64,000 bases of DNA, taken from NCBI GenBank assembly GCA_021014325.1, contig CM037467.1, forward strand, positions 186,001 to 250,000. The letters are read 5' to 3'. The DNA comes from Plazaster borealis (lineage: Eukaryota > Echinodermata > Asteroidea > Forcipulatida > Labidiasteridae). Position 1 is the first letter of the stretch; every line of letters begins with the position of its first letter. The position numbers and the translations under genes are program-made. Below are positions 1 through 15,700 of the stretch, piece by piece. The notes beneath the pieces were generated by a model. That model was not told the origin of the DNA. It saw only the letters and a list, made by a program, of their open reading frames with translations, and ran no database searches.

Positions 1-3000
1 ACAGCTAAAAGAGGTGAAGTGACTATACTAGATGTGAATGAACCAAAATAGTAGAATCCATGTGATACAGGGATTAACTGGAACTGTAGGACCTCAACTC
101 ACCATTCCAGACTTTTACCCACAGGCCAGAATACAATACCTTGCTGGAATGAATAAAAGTTAGATGGCTGAGGCTGAGGTTGAACATGCAATCATATCCT
201 AAAGCTAAGTCTAAGTTGGAGAGAAAAAGCAGCTCAGTATCAGAGTCATTCAAGGTCCAGGTTCCCATGTGAAGTTTGACAGCCAATTCTATCACTGCTT
301 TATAATGGAAATTAAACCAATGTCTTTCTTTATACTTGGCACATTTTTAGGGTACATGTAACTAACTAATGAAAACTATAATACAAAGGCAGTGGCTGGA
401 TGTTACAACTCCGAAATAAAATTTTGGTACGTTTTTGATTTTTACCTCAAGGAATTTTGCAGCAATTTGTAAGTCCAGTTAGTAATCTGTCATTAGAGAC
501 ATCCTAGATGTCTACTTGCCTGAGGCTCACTAATCTTGACTGATCATCTTATAAGGCACAATCCTCCTTGCAAACCAACCCTCTCTATCCATCAGGATCT
601 CAAAATACTCAATCTTGAGTGGCATGTACAGTCCTAACAAGGTCACAAGATGTCAAGATGTATTCTATGTTTATTCCATGTTTACAATCAATCTCAAGTG
701 GTTGTAAACAAAAGTTCGATAATTTGGAGGGTGATTGATTCTTAAAAATCAACATCATTGAACTTGAACCCTCCTTTTTCTGAAGTGATCCAGTGACTGC
801 ATCTTAAGCACTGTCATCAACTTCCTCAATACATATTACTTATTTAGCTTTGTGACTCCATACATTCCTAAATACTTTGCTTTATAAGTTTTATCAGGTT
901 TTTACTTAGTAATTTTATTTTATTTTACCAATTATGTACAAAACAAAGGGCCTAAGTGAATGTTATTGACTTGCCTCTAATGATTTCATAACACTACATA
1001 TTATTAAACGATTGTGAAAAAGGCAATAATTTGTAATTTCACTGATGATTGATCCAAATTTCAATAGCAGAGATATTATACTCTTCATAGACAGCTGAGA
1101 GAAAAACAAATATATATATAATATATATATAATATCCAAACAGTACTAGATTCTGGTACTACCAGCCGGCCAGTCCGTCTACCGGGCAAACAGCAATGGA
1201 ACCACAATTGAATTCTCATAGAACCATGGGCACCTTCATTTTGTGCCAACCACCTGTGCCAAATCAATACCTGTCAGTCAGACTACGTGGCTTAACAACT
1301 CATACTCACACTCAGCAAAAATAAAACACCTGTTGCTGATCCTACAGACTCGTTTACATTAATGTTCACCCTAAGCAAGCGATTACAAACAACCTGTATT
1401 ACCAGTAGACATGCCCTGTCCTCACTGCTCACTTCAAACAAATAGGAATACACTTCAGTGCAAATGAGCAGGAAATCTTGTTTTCTCACAGGTCTTAGCT
1501 GTAATGGTTGAATGACTTTAAGCAGTTTCTTCCTTATTTAATATATAGTAAAATTACCATCAATTTTCTTTTAAACAAGTATTTTGAAGATTGTACCCCC
1601 AATACGGGCGATTTACAATACAGTATGCCATTTACAGTTTTGTTAATGAGAGACCATTTTCAAAGTGAACCACTGGGAAAAGGTTGACAAGTTTTTGAAT
1701 GTTGCTGCCCCCACCAATTTGCAGAATTTTTGACCATGTGAAGGCGCAAGTGAATCAAATTTAAATGTTGCAAAACAGGTATAATGAACTGGGGTTTTTT
1801 CATTGCTTTTATTATTATATTGATAAAATGTGTTTGGCCATCAACACAAGAAAAAACCCATTCAGGCAATCAAAATAAGATAAAACTGCAATTGTGATGC
1901 CACGAAATTCGCTGTTGAAACAGCCCGTGTGGTAAAAAATACTCAATTGCTTAAGTTTGTTTAGTGATTTGTATGCTGATAAAGCAGTAAAGTCATACTT
2001 TTCTGCTGTGATTTTGACTGTACGATACTTTTCCAAAGGTTGGTGAATGTTTTCACATTCTACTTCTCTGTTAGCCATTTTAAGGTCCCAAACTGTCTGT
2101 GTGGACCAAACTGAGTTAGAGTGTGATTTTTCAAATCAAACACTTTTTGGAAGATGGCCTCTCCTGCACAAACTACAGGGGGCGCACTGTACTGTGAATT
2201 GCTAGATGTATTCCAACACCTTGGGACTCGGACTCCATGCACTGATCCCAATCACACCATCATAAATCTCTTAATAACACTCGGCACAATAATATTTACC
2301 ACAGAGTACATGTGGGTCATTGAAAGGTGTGGAATCTGTAAATCTACACCTTGGCACCTGAGCTTGAAAGCTTTGTAGCCCAGGAAATTAAGCAAGGTTG
2401 GGATTTTACATCAAATGAGTTTAAGACAATGAACTCTGAGTATTTAATAAGATCCCAGATAGTTTTCTCCCTAAGGTCTGTTGACCAAATTTCAGATAAT
2501 CATCTCAATGTTCTGTTTAGCTGGCTAGTTCTTACAATGCTTCCCAATACTGCATTGTAGTTCTCTCCATACACTGATTGTTCACACATGAGGTCCTATC
2601 CAAACAATACTATTAAAAGATAATCATTAGACATGGTCCAGTGAAAACGCTGGATGACTTGTGAAATAATAAGTTTACTGATTATGTCGGCTAGTCACTG
2701 AAAAAGTGAATGCAGTATTCTCCAGTTAGACATGTAAAAAAAGCTTGGCGCACCACCATGCTTTCTGTGGAAACCGACACGTTTAAGAAGTCACTGCCAA
2801 GGTTTAAAATCCGTCTGCCAAATTTCCCCCCCACTTTTTATCAAGCTCATGCATTTCAGAGTTCAAATAAAATTTTTAAAAACCTTTCCTCAATGAATTC
2901 AGGAGAAAGAGGCCATCAAGAATCACCTCAGAGTGCATCAACAATAATCACAGAGCATGTACAATAAAACTCTTTCCAGCCCTTAAGCGGGCCCCCGGAC

Positions 3001-3783
3001 CCCACACTGTAAAGACATCACGCATTGCACTCACACAGCCCCCCCCCCCCCCCCCACCAACCTTTAATTTTCAAAGTTGGAGAACACTGTAATGGCAAAC
3101 CCTGTCCGGCAGGTTTGTTCTCACCTAGAGAATGTAATGTACATGTACAATCAATGTACTCAACTACCTCCAACTGAGGTCCCTTTTGCCCACCCATGTG
3201 TGTTTGTAATGAAGAGGTCACAACCCAGTCCTAACTTCTCAAACCTCAGGATAGAAATGCAACTCCTTCTCTACTGTAATTGTCACTGAGAAATCAGTGG
3301 GAGGTTTAGAGATCTGGAAGTACCGATTACTAAGTGACTTTGCAGATTTAGACTCTCAGAAAATATTTCACTCAATACATAAGTTGGAATTGTGGTTAAC
3401 TCCCACAATGGATTGACCCTGACATTGGGTACCAGTTAAGAATTAGATATGTTAATGAAATCTGAGGAAACTTTCACAACTTCCAATATCGCAAATAAAA
3501 TTATTGGGAAACTAGATGAGTTTCCCATGAGGGAACTTATTGAAATTTTAATGAAGTCTGGTTTTTTTTTCCTGTTGGGTGGTGTGGGGGAGGGGCTGCT
3601 GTGAACTTCACACAATTAGCAATATATCTGATTCATTTGTCTCGTAAAGCTCCTTCTATTCAAACATTGAAATTGTAAACTTTACTTTGTAACTAATCAC
3701 AATATTCACAAGAATTCCCCATGTTTAGCTTATCAACAAAGTCAATGTATTTCTTGTCTCAAGTTGCTGGTTATAAATCCTAC
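1..3783. other. PARD3 intron or downstream region, no exon recognised
   Basis: This stretch lies 3' of PARD3 coding exon 2 on the minus strand, so it should be the next PARD3 intron. I saw no further PAR-3 exon, although a short divergent one could be missed. It is AT-rich with only short chance frames. The visible structure is a run of 17 C at 3039-3055 and an imperfect (AT)n run at 1110-1132. Confidence 0.5.
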
Positions 3784-6700
3784 CTTCTCTCTGTCATCTG
3801 CAACATCACAGACCAAGTCATCTACGTCTAGAATTCCATCTTCTCCTTCACTCTTCAGACTTTTTATTCTGACCCAGTAGGCATCATTCTAAACAGAAAA
3901 CAAAAAAGTAAACATTTACTAGTTGAAGGATTAATAGACATAGAGGCTCCAGAGTGATTGCTCTTTTGAGATGTAAATGCAAGAGATAAAAACCACATCA
4001 TAACAGATGAGGAGAAAGTCTTAATACAATTCATTATCAGTAAGTAACAGATTTTAGGCAACAACTTCCAAATCTCGTAACAAAGTGTCAAATTACAAAC
4101 CCTCTCAACTTTTGTTCTGGGTTCTTTAAAGATTTGTAGTTTTCTTGGGACATCCCTCTTACTACATGTACATAATACTAATAATAACAGAAGAACATTT
4201 ATCTACAAATGTTTGAAAACTGGCTGTACAAAAAGTGTAAGCATTCTCTTGACAACTTGACTGGAGGTGCATTGGTCAGGGATCTATATTCAAACATAGC
4301 CTTGGTATTGCTATTGGGTATCCATCCATTCCACAAAGACAGTCATTGAGTGATGGCTGTATTACAAGATTTCAAGAAGAAGGACGTTTCTCCAAATACT
4401 CTTTCGGCTTCTGGCCCCCTCATCCTTCTCTACACTCCTCATTATTTATCATCTCCTCTACCTCATGACAGGTAGGCATCAGGGGTGGGCCATTCTTAAT
4501 GATTCTTATTACAAGCTGTGATGTAATTTATTGATTGACAGTTGGAGGTTCAGCGAGTGAAATATGTGTTGGCGCTAAAAGCTATTTGTAGATGGATGCT
4601 ACCTGTCCATGACACCTGTACTGGATCGAGATAAACACATAATAGACTTGTTTCTCTTAACCTAAAAGGAATTATTCACAACGTAAAATGTTATCCCTCA
4701 TATGGCTTGCCAAAGTACACCCTAACCAGTGATATATTCATCAACTCAGTGATTTAATAACTGTAGTTCTCTAAGCTCAGAACCACAATCATAATTTGTC
4801 AAGACTTCCAGCAATAAATAAGCTCCAGCACATTAAATCAACTCCCATGATTTTTCCTCACAAGCCAACTTTTAAAAGAACAAACCCGAGCATACATAAT
4901 GACTCCGTAGAAATTGTAAAACTAAACCCTGGTACAAGTATGAAGACACAGTTACTTCAGCACTGAGGGAATAACAATAACCCCCTGTGCCTTTAGCAAG
5001 GTGCTCAAGCAATAAACAAACTGTGTGGTAACACCATTGTCCTTAACTGGCATACCTGCCACCTTTTGTAGCTTGATGTGTTCCAGTCACATCAATCCAA
5101 CAATACTGGTTAGTGTGTGCTACTGCTAGACTATACAATTATTAAACAAATATTTCACTGTGTTAGTCATGTTTTCTTATAATTATGAATATGAAAGTCC
5201 CGCTATAACCTGACATACTAGGATTACATTTTAACAGAGAAGTTTTGAGTAGCCAATTTTTTTCTGTTATAAAAGATAAAAGGCTAGATTGAGAATATAG
5301 CATTCCGGCACACCTTTGGGCGATATGATGGAGAGTTATTAAATTTCAATGGAAAAGAATTTCTCTGATTAAATGTAATGACTTCTTTCCATTCCGTTTC
5401 CCTGATAAACTTTGACAACTTACAACATCTTGGCATCTGTCTTATTGATAAATGATAACATTCTTGTGAGAGTGGTTTGGTTTACCATACTATCTAAGAG
5501 TGTATCATACAAGTATGTGGGCTTTCATTGTCTAGACAATGTAGCCAGTGATTTATAAGTCTACAGATTGATCCTTCTCACGTTCTTCCATTGTGTTTGT
5601 GAAGTACCCAGCTTCTAATGTGCTGTTTAAATGTTCTTGATGATAGCAGAAGATGTTGGCTTGATGTCAAATAATGTTCTCAAGGATGCATATATAAGCA
5701 TGGGATCCTTTCAATCATCACATCTTACACTTGATGACAAAAGAACATGAGCAACCATGAAGTCCCCTAAAATCTGCAACCAATTTCTCAGTAACTCCCG
5801 TGTTGATCCTCTGGTGCAGCTTGGGGTTAGTGGTATTTTCAAAATTCATCATTTAGAAAGTTAATTTTTTACATCATGACCTCATACTCAAGGGACTGTC
5901 TTTACAATAGGGAGGGTGTGTTTACATTGGAACACAATAAGAAAAGAGCAATGCCTTTGTGTCTCACAGCCTTCATACATTGTTGAAAGATGTCTGTCGC
6001 ACAATAAACAACTAACTTGATGCCAGCCCCTACCCCGTTCAAAGCATGGTGTGTGTATTACATGTACATTGTATTTTCAATACCTAGTACTTTACCTGAA
6101 AACAAATTCAAATCCATTTAGTATTTTAACTGATTGTGCCATTTGTTATGTAGGCCTTCATTTTAATACATGTACAATGTACATACAGACTACAGACCCT
6201 TGCTTAGGAAATGAAATTAACAAAATGAGTAGAACCAAATACTATACAAACAAGTGTGGTCTACACCGTATGGCAAGGTACATGGCTGTGTTTCACCATC
6301 AGAAACAACCAGGAAAAAAGGCTATATGACGTCAAACAGAATTGCAAACACTCTCTAATGTAATTTGTGATTGTTTATAGCTTTTATTCAAATTACGTTG
6401 TGCTGTGGGTTGGTGACAAATGGGAGTTGTGTTGGAGAAACAATATGAAAACGTCTGTTTTTCTGTTGAACAATATAATTGAAGTAGACATAAAGTAAAA
6501 TTAAACAGTGACAAAAATGGCTATAAAAAAAAACCCAGTTACTATTGAAATGAAGCTTGTGACAAGTGTGAAACTGATACATGTATCAGAACATGTAATG
6601 TGCGTCACGTGGGGAATAGATAGTATTGTACATACATTATAGATGTACCTACATGCAGGTATTCAGTTAATACAATTTAGTCATGTAGAAAAGAGTGATC

Positions 6701-9700
6701 TTTCCATTAAAATACATAAGTCAAAACTGAAAACCCAAACACTTAAACAATGCTTAAACGGACTCACAGTTCCAATGGCAGTTTGATGAATACAGACAAA
6801 AATTAGTACACAAGCTAGGAGAGAACAGTTCCATACATTACTTCTGTTCCACATTCCCTTTAAACTTTATTGAATAAAAGAAACTGTGAAATACATGTGG
6901 AATGGAATGTTTCAATGTCCTTCAGTAACAGTATCACAATGGCCTTAAAAGAATGTTCTACAAAGAGTAAACATACCTGAGATTCCATGTTAATTATCTC
7001 CGATTCCCGGACCTAACTTAGCACATGTGAAGCTTAACTCTAGAAATCAGGATCTGAGAGTGTGAAATAACCTCACATTGGCAAGACAAAATGATCTGCA
7101 CTTGTGAAACTACAGCCAGCAAATGAGCAATGACAGACAAGCCTTATACCATAACATTACATTCCAACTAGGGTCATGTCACCAGCCACAAAACAATCAG
7201 CTCAAATTCAAACCACATGGTTAAAGAGAGAAAGCAGCAATATTCATTCCCCCAGTTAGCTAAGATTTAAGGCCAAAGGATAGATCCCTGTGGAACCCTA
7301 ACATAAACTATACAAATGTCACATGAATCTCCCTCCCTCCTCAACGAATATGTTGACATCAATGAAACAGTTTAATTGTGCAATATGCACAATCTCTGTC
7401 AACATTAGCTAATGGTAACAAAAGACAATTTTCCCCTGTATTTTTACTTGCGATTTCATTTCTTTCGCACATAATTTATCTTGCAATGGAACCCTTAATA
7501 TCAATGAATTAAACTACCTTCATTTAAAGTACACAGAAACTCCACCCCTTGAACTCAACCATAACAGAATGTTGGGTTTACTTTACAGATATCTTCCCCC
7601 TCAAAGAACCCAGGGCAAAGAACTGATCCCTGTGGAACCCCAACATAAATGATACCAGTTGCCATCCCTAATCCAAAAGCACAGGCTCCGCCTATGATAC
7701 AAATTTAAATACCTCTGAGATTTCAGGGCACCAGTTTGTAATAGACCCATCAACATCTAGTTATCTTTTAATAAGTTACCATTGATCTCTGTCATCCCAT
7801 GTGTGCTTCTTAAAGACCCCCAATCTACAATAAAGTAACAAATCAAGGGTAAGATGTAATCAAAATGTCCCTGAAACAATGGCAAAAATGTGTTTTAATT
7901 GAGCAGAATAATGCAGGGGAGGGAAGGCCAGTCAGCAGGTGGGATGCAGTAAATAAAGGATGTAAGAAGCCTTTGACTCCAGTCTAGTGGCTTGAGACTA
8001 GGATTAAGACAGCTGTTGAGAGTCTTGTTGGGTTAAAAGACCAATCCACAGGATCCATGACTACTTGCTGTTGGCAAACAGGTTGTCTCTTGTGATTACA
8101 ATGCTATGAACAAGCTTGAGCTTATGGTTGCAGCAGCACATTATATATCCTCTACCTGGTTTATCAACGTATTCAATTGACTTCAGATGGTCTGGGAAAT
8201 GTTTTATTTTATTTATTGTGAAAATTCGCTCCAAACAAGGCAAAAAGCCACTCTTGGAAAGGGGCTACATGAAAAAAAATATTTAAGATGAAAATAACTC
8301 AGGGGAGCTGAAGGTATATTGTATGATGGAGGGAAACATGCACCAGGCAACTCTGTAATATTCTATACCCGCTGATTCTGATGTCCCAAAGGCCCTTTTA
8401 ATTTCAAGCTGTTGATAACCTGGTAAAGTTACACAGTTTGGTGTAGGCCAACACTATGAAACCTTGTGATTACACAGTGAAGAAAGACAAGTCTGAAACT
8501 CAATTTATAACTTTGTGAATGGCTAAAAACATGCATCTTACATGCAGAACTGGAACCAATGCCCCAGAACAACCCAAAGTGTTAAAAATGACAGTTGTAG
8601 AAGGACATCCAGCTGTCAAATGGTACAGGTAAATGTCAAAGTATTGAATTATGTTTACATAGCACAGAGTCTGCTCTACATCATGTACAAGGATGCAAGC
8701 CCAAGTGCAATACATTTTGCATTATGTAAGTTCACCAGCTGGTAAAGGTTTTACAATCCAAGTTGTATGTACAGATACTGTATGTTCACCTGCAGACTGC
8801 AATATCAGTTTATTTGATGTAAGTTGATGAACAATGTGTAATGGTAATTTAGGATGAATAAACTCACAGGCTGTTGGAATTAAGGCTTGTATTATACATG
8901 TAGTGTTTCAAAAAAAACATCAAGAGAAAACCATAGAATGTGCCAGATTGCACAGTAGGGCTTTTAAAACCATTAAAACCAAGATAAACACCAAGTAGTT
9001 CCAAAGACCTTGTTTCAATTCAGCGTGCTTCGGTCAAACATCCACAAATTTGGGTCCAGAATGCTTAACAGTTTTGAAAAACCTGGGAGAACCCTGGATT
9101 CCACACTGTAGGTGGTCCCCCACCCCATCCCCCATCTCTAGATGGCTTATTTTTCTTGAGCCATGTGGCTTATATTTATGGTCCCAGAAATCCTGAAATG
9201 ACTATAAACAGCATCTTGAAGCTAATTACTGTTTCTCTTTTTTTACTAAGTGTGTGACAGTTTGTAAACAGTAACTGGACATGCTTGAGTGGTTTACATG
9301 GACCGCACCATTGGATGTATGTGGGCAAACCATTGTTGAATATGGATCTGGTCTAATTGTTATTTTACACATCTAAAAGATGCCTATCAGGACGTCAAAT
9401 TAATAGCACAAAGGTATCAAATGGGTTTAAAATATAACTAGAAATTAGTTTGTTACCAACAAACACTGGGGTTTCGGATTATTTTGAATAACAAACTTTG
9501 AATTAATGTAATAATTTGACGCCTGATGACATCACGATGATAAAAACACATTTTTTTCGTACGAACTTTGTTACACGCAACAAGATGGCACAAAGATTGT
9601 GACTTTTTGAAATATGGTTGAGGAAATGTATTTTTGTAAGAAAAGATCAAAGTGGGGTCATGTTTTTAATAACAATTAATGTGTCATTAGCTCCAAGACG

Positions 9701-12700
9701 TCACAAAGATTATGACTTTATGACATGTGGTTTGAACACCAGATATGGATTTAAAATTTTAGAGCTTTGTGTTTGTAGCGGAAGTAAAGAGTCAAAGAGG
9801 GTCGTAAGTTACAAGATAAGTTTTAAAAAAATTGCACAAACATTATAACTCTTTGACTATGATTCAGACGATATAACATTTTAAATAATAAACTACCACG
9901 CCAAGGCTGAATTTATTATCGAACTATACTGCACAGACCTTGAAATGAATTGTGGTTGGGTAATTCATTGAATTTACATAGGGGGTGAACCGCTACTAAT
10001 ATCCACTTACCGCTTCCGTATTTAATTATTTGTATTATTTTTGTTTGTCTAAATATCCCTATAACGCTTCCGTATTTAATTATTTGTGATGAAATGGAAT
10101 TAGCTGTTGCAAACTGCTTACCAACCAAATTATTTAATTATTTGTATTAATTTTTTTCTTCTAAATATCCCTTTAAAGTTTCCGTGTTTAATAGTTTGAG
10201 GACTCTCCACGAGCGAGAGGGCGCTAATACAAGTCCACTATTGTTAATTATGCCATCAGTGGATAAACCCTAGCAGAGCAGTGAACCAAATGCATGAATG
10301 ACAGGCCCAAAGGTCGGAACGATGCCTGTGCGTGGTGTGCGGACCGTATACTATGTACAGTGTGTTTTACGCCTAATATACACAGTCACGGTGATCGTGC
10401 TTGTTTCACGATACCTAAGACGGAAGTTTTAAATCGGTAATATCATCAACAAAGGAATACAAAACACTTGAAAAATCTGTTGCTGGATCTAAGTTAGAGC
10501 ACAGGCTTTCATTTGATGTGTTGTTTGTGCCTTTTTAGCCTGTACGTAGTTCCTGAGATTGAGCCATCACAAATTTCACGTGTAAATGCCATAGAATTTT
10601 TCAGACATAAGTATAACAATAATACGGGAAAACAAAACAAAATCTGGACGAAAACAAAGGTGGTTTTGGCAGATGGCCGAAACCTCCAAATTCTCTTCCA
10701 TATTTAGGGGTAGTAAAACTTTAACATTTCTTTCAAAGAAATTAAAGGACTGTTGGTGACTGATGACACCCATATGTGTACGTTACTGTACATGTAGTTT
10801 TTAGCAGCTACCTGCACAAACAGTTGGCTTAGCAGGTACGGTTATTATTGGTGAAAACTTCCTCTGGCCTCAGTGCAATCCATGGTGCAACCCATTTCTG
10901 ATCTAAGGCCATGACAGTGATTGAGCATACTTTCAGGTAATCCTGAAAGATCTGATTCTGTAAACCACCTGTCATCAGTTTTTGGCCTTAGCAGAGATCT
11001 GTAAATCCTCCATCCTAAAAATGTCTCATTGGTAGACCCATAGAGGGAGACTAAACAGGAATAAGAACTTGATTTCCCCTGACTACTATTAAACCTGTCT
11101 GAAAGGTTAGTGAAACTACATGATTGAAAAGCCATAGTACTTTAACATTCAGGTATGTTTGAGATTATACAATAGATAGAATGTGCTTTGTACAATATGT
11201 AGGCCTATATTCAAAGTACGAAAGAATGGTTTTAAAACCCGATAATTATCTGAATATAATTCTGAATGATGCCATTTATTTGTAAGGCAGCCCATCGATA
11301 TGGCATGTTCCTTATCAACTGCAAAATGCCAATAAAAATTAAAAACTCTGCAGAGCTACATGTAAAATATCTGCCAAGTTGACCTTAAAGGTGACTGACC
11401 CTAGGTCATTGTCAATTGTAAGGTCCTCAATATACCCCAGGAACCTTGTAATTTGTAAATATTTCATTCCATCTGATTTATGATTTGAATTTATGGTAAA
11501 CTGTCAAAGCCTTCCAATAACTTGTGTCAACGGTAAGGATGCACAATCATCACTTTTTTTTAAAGTTAAACATGTTAAATTTAGAGTAATAAATTAGTGG
11601 CTGACACGAAATCAGTAGTATCCTTGACAATCGAACTACTGAAAAACAAATTCTCAGGCCAGGAATTGAAGATTGATTCACTAGGGTCCCTGAATAAGTG
11701 GCTGAAAACAAAGGCATCAATTCTCTTTCAAAAAATACTTACAAGTAAAGATTGTTAAGACTAAAAAACTGTGGAGGAATGCATAGCTTTATTATTGAAT
11801 CCATGGATCTGTTTGTGGTCTAGAATTCCATCATTATCTTTCCAACATTCCTTGACGATACCTCTCTGGTGTACGGTGTACATAATACATCTTTATATTA
11901 ATATTCAATATTGATACCTAAGGGTTGGTCTCAATAATGTTAAGAATCTAACAGTGTATTGATAAATCAAATAAATAGATTGTTAATTAATGTATCATCG
12001 CACCCTGTGTGTTTGTCACTTTGTGGTTTAGAGCCAAATGGTTTCCCCACCCTTTGACCAATAATTGTTTATTTTAGAAATTAGAGAAATAATTAGTTAC
12101 TGGAGAAGGCAGTGTAAACAAAAAGGTCAGGCTTGGGGCTTGTGATGATGCCTTTTACATGCATGTGAAGGCCTATACAAAAACTGGTCCAGACAAACAT
12201 TTAATTAAACCATGGAGGAGAAGTGGTTAACAAAGAGATCATTCTCATAATATATTATTTATACTCTGACTTTGCTCCATTTCTGGAGGTAACTCTCAGT
12301 CTCAGGAACAATCAACCTTTTTTTAACTGTTTTTTAATATTTTTTATTAACTGTATGTATTTCCATGACAAGGCAGATGGTGCTTATATAATATAACATC
12401 AAATTAATAAAAGGTTTAGGTTTTTTCAATATTAAATGCAATATTCAGGTCTTTCGTTTACACACAGTACCTGATAACACCTGCACATGGATACAAATGT
12501 AAATATTTATCCTCATAAATTTCGATCTCATGCTGCAATATAAACATCTGAAGCTCCAGTAAAACTTAGAAGACAACCTGGATGACCTGTGACCTTGGAT
12601 GACCTCATAGCCAGCTTCTAGTGATGGATTCAGCAGTATAGAGCAAAGAGCATGATTGATTAGGTAAGGGAAAGGCTGGAGGTATGATTACTTGAGCACA

Positions 12701-15700
12701 TGGACATCTAAGAAACCAATGATCTTCAATCAAATGTCTCCTCATCGAAATGTTCAAGGATATACAATGTGCAATATAAGATGTCTTGAACATAACAAGG
12801 TTTCTTTTTCTTTTTTTGTCCTAGTCTAATTAAGTTCCTAAATCACAAACCTCAACGCAAGCCTACTGTTAATCAATACCCTATGACAGATGAAAACGGC
12901 TTCCTCATAAAAGGCAAACCACCCCTCTTGAAAAAGCACACATGAAAACACTTACTGTAAAAATCCATTATCTGGCTATAAAATATTGCAATTAAAAAAC
13001 CACTAAATTGTTCAACAAAAATTCCTTATAAAATATTTAAACTCAAAAATGAAATGACTGAACCCTGAAGTGGACAGGTACTGTAGGTCATTGCTAAACT
13101 ATTGTTGCTAAGAAGAGTGGACATTTCAGTCTTTGCTCCTCAATAAACAACAAGACAAAGCTGGACAGGTTTTTACTTCCTTCTCATTACATTTTAATAA
13201 GTAAGGCCTATGTAAAGAACAGGAAAGGATTAAAACCAACTGCATCCTGAATTGCACTTCTTGTTTCCTGGTACGGTGGTAGCTCTAGCCATTTTCTTTC
13301 TCCATGCTCTAGCATAGAGGCAGTTTACATCACACAGCAAACCATTTCATTCAAATTATGTGAATGCTACAGTTTGAATATTTTAAAAAAATGTTATTTT
13401 TCTTGGACCAAATTAATATTTCTCTCTCTCCTTTTCTTCTTCTTAAGTATGTCCATACAATATTGATTACTCATGAACAAATTGTAAGGTAGTCTAGACC
13501 AAGTCAGAAATAAATAAAAATGAGAGCAGCAATTTCACTGTGTACCACAACTTTGACTGTCCCAGCCCAGTGTTGGCAAACACAACAGGTGCATTTCTAT
13601 AGATTTGTGCCAATATCCATTGATTCAAATAACAAAACAAAAATTCATTTCTAATCTTGCCAACACAATGCAAACACAAAAGATTATTGTGCTCATTTTC
13701 ATAAACCACGCTAACTCAACAAAAACAAAACAATGCAAGGTCAGTTGGCAGGTCCAATTATGAAAAAAAGGTTGAACAATATCTGTAGTGTTGGGGGTCT
13801 TCATTTCAAGGAATAAACCCTAAAAAAAAAATTAATAATGTATGATAACAATAAATGTACAGTAGTTGTCATAACATCTTTTTGTACAGTGCTTGGCTCT
13901 TGGCCATGATTAGCATTTACAAGCAGTATCTGTTTCACACAATCCTCCTGCTGTCTATAAGTACTTGAGTCAGACCTACATGTAAGGATGGATAGTAATA
14001 TCAGTTATGTACACCCTACATTATTGAAATTGAGATGAGATGAAATAAAATGCTGGTCCTTAAATGATGCCAACCCTGGGAATGGTTAGTACCAGTAGGA
14101 ATATGCTTAAATTTAAAGCATTTAAAAAAAAACATTTCATCTTTAGTCATAAAAACAGTTTAATTTTGATTAAGAAAGTACTCTACATGCGTCTCAACCA
14201 CCATCCAAGGTGTCTTGAGACCCTTAAGTATATGAATGATGATGCTTATTAAGTCGCCAGCATTATGCCAATACAACCCTTCAATATTGCATCACCAGCA
14301 ATTAATTTGTGCAAGCTGAAGGACAAATGACTTGGCACATGTCAGAAGCTCATGGTGAGATCACATCACACGCTTAGTAATCACAGATGGTTAACTGGCC
14401 TCTCCATGTACAGCGTAAGGAGGAAGATGTTGAATGTTAATAAGTCATCTTCGGTTGGATGAGTCACGATATGGAGTGGGACACACCCAGGGGATGCTGA
14501 CATGCTTGGTTGATTCATCAACCAAAAGGTGTATCAAGTAATTGTAGAAGAACCCTGTTGTAACATGTGTAAGATGTGTGAACAATTTGATGTTCACATG
14601 TTCATTCCAAGACCCCAGACAAGACATTGTTGCAAATTACAGAATGGACTCATTTTGATGTACTTTTTGTGTTTGTGTTTAGGGAGGTCTTGTGCTTGTA
14701 CAAATCTACATACAAAATCTACTTAATTTAAGATCAGCTGCCCAAGCCATATGTAATAACTTTATAATGTTTAAAAATATGTTTGAGAATAGTGTTTATT
14801 GGTACACCCATGGAGGAACGAAATGGTAAACCAATGCTGAACGATTTTTAGTTTGCATTTTGCTGTGCACTACACTAATCCACATTATGCATACTGGAGC
14901 ATACACAAAGTGTAGAGTGCCACTTACTAGTTGCTGTACAATGACTCTCAACTCTGCATACATTGTAGCATACAAAAATGAATGACCTCACATAACCTTG
15001 GTGACTTTGTTTACAAAAATCTCTTAGAATAATTCTTAATGTTTGCATTTCTTTGTTGTACATGGTCTGAGACAAAATGCAAAAGTGTGGGAAAAAACAC
15101 AGTCCTTGCAGACTGCTGTTTAGTATGGAAGCAATCATTTATCTGCAATCAACCATGGCTGATTTGGAACAATTCCGCTTTTCATTCAGAAATTGTTAAC
15201 TAAAATCTTTCAAAGGTATAATAATATTCTCTGCACAGTCCATTGGTTAATATGAATGATTAGTTTACAAACACTGGTGTAGACATGATGGATAAAATAC
15301 TAGCAGTGAAACCCCTGTACAACTACACATATTTACCTTCAAGTTTATAAACTCAGAAACAAGAAAGCTAAACAGACTAAAAAGCTTGACAGTAGTGTTG
15401 TGCATCCAGCAGACAGGATTTAATTTCTTAGTCCTGCCGAGAGCAATTTCATACAGAGAGGTTTCTCACCAGAACCTTCTACTGAACTGTGAAGACTGCT
15501 CAAGCAGAACGTCTTCCTTATTATTTTGTGTTCCCAACTAAAAAACATCAGACACATGTGTTACCTTGCAAAATTTAATAAAAAAGTACACTGAATAGTG
15601 GCGGTTGTACTCATTTGGTTCATTAAGTTGAAGCTCAATAGTGCATTAATGACACCAGTGGACATCAGCAGGGCCCAATGTAATACGGCTCTGCTTACCG

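Noticed and set aside
3039..3055. C17 run as a G-quadruplex regulator
   Set aside because: A plain homopolymer run in an intron, with similar G runs near 33870, 36208 and 49627. No context supports function.
10845..11135. 96-codon minus frame in PARD3 intron 1
   Set aside because: No PAR-3 similarity, no supporting exon chain and no known domain. Treated as chance.
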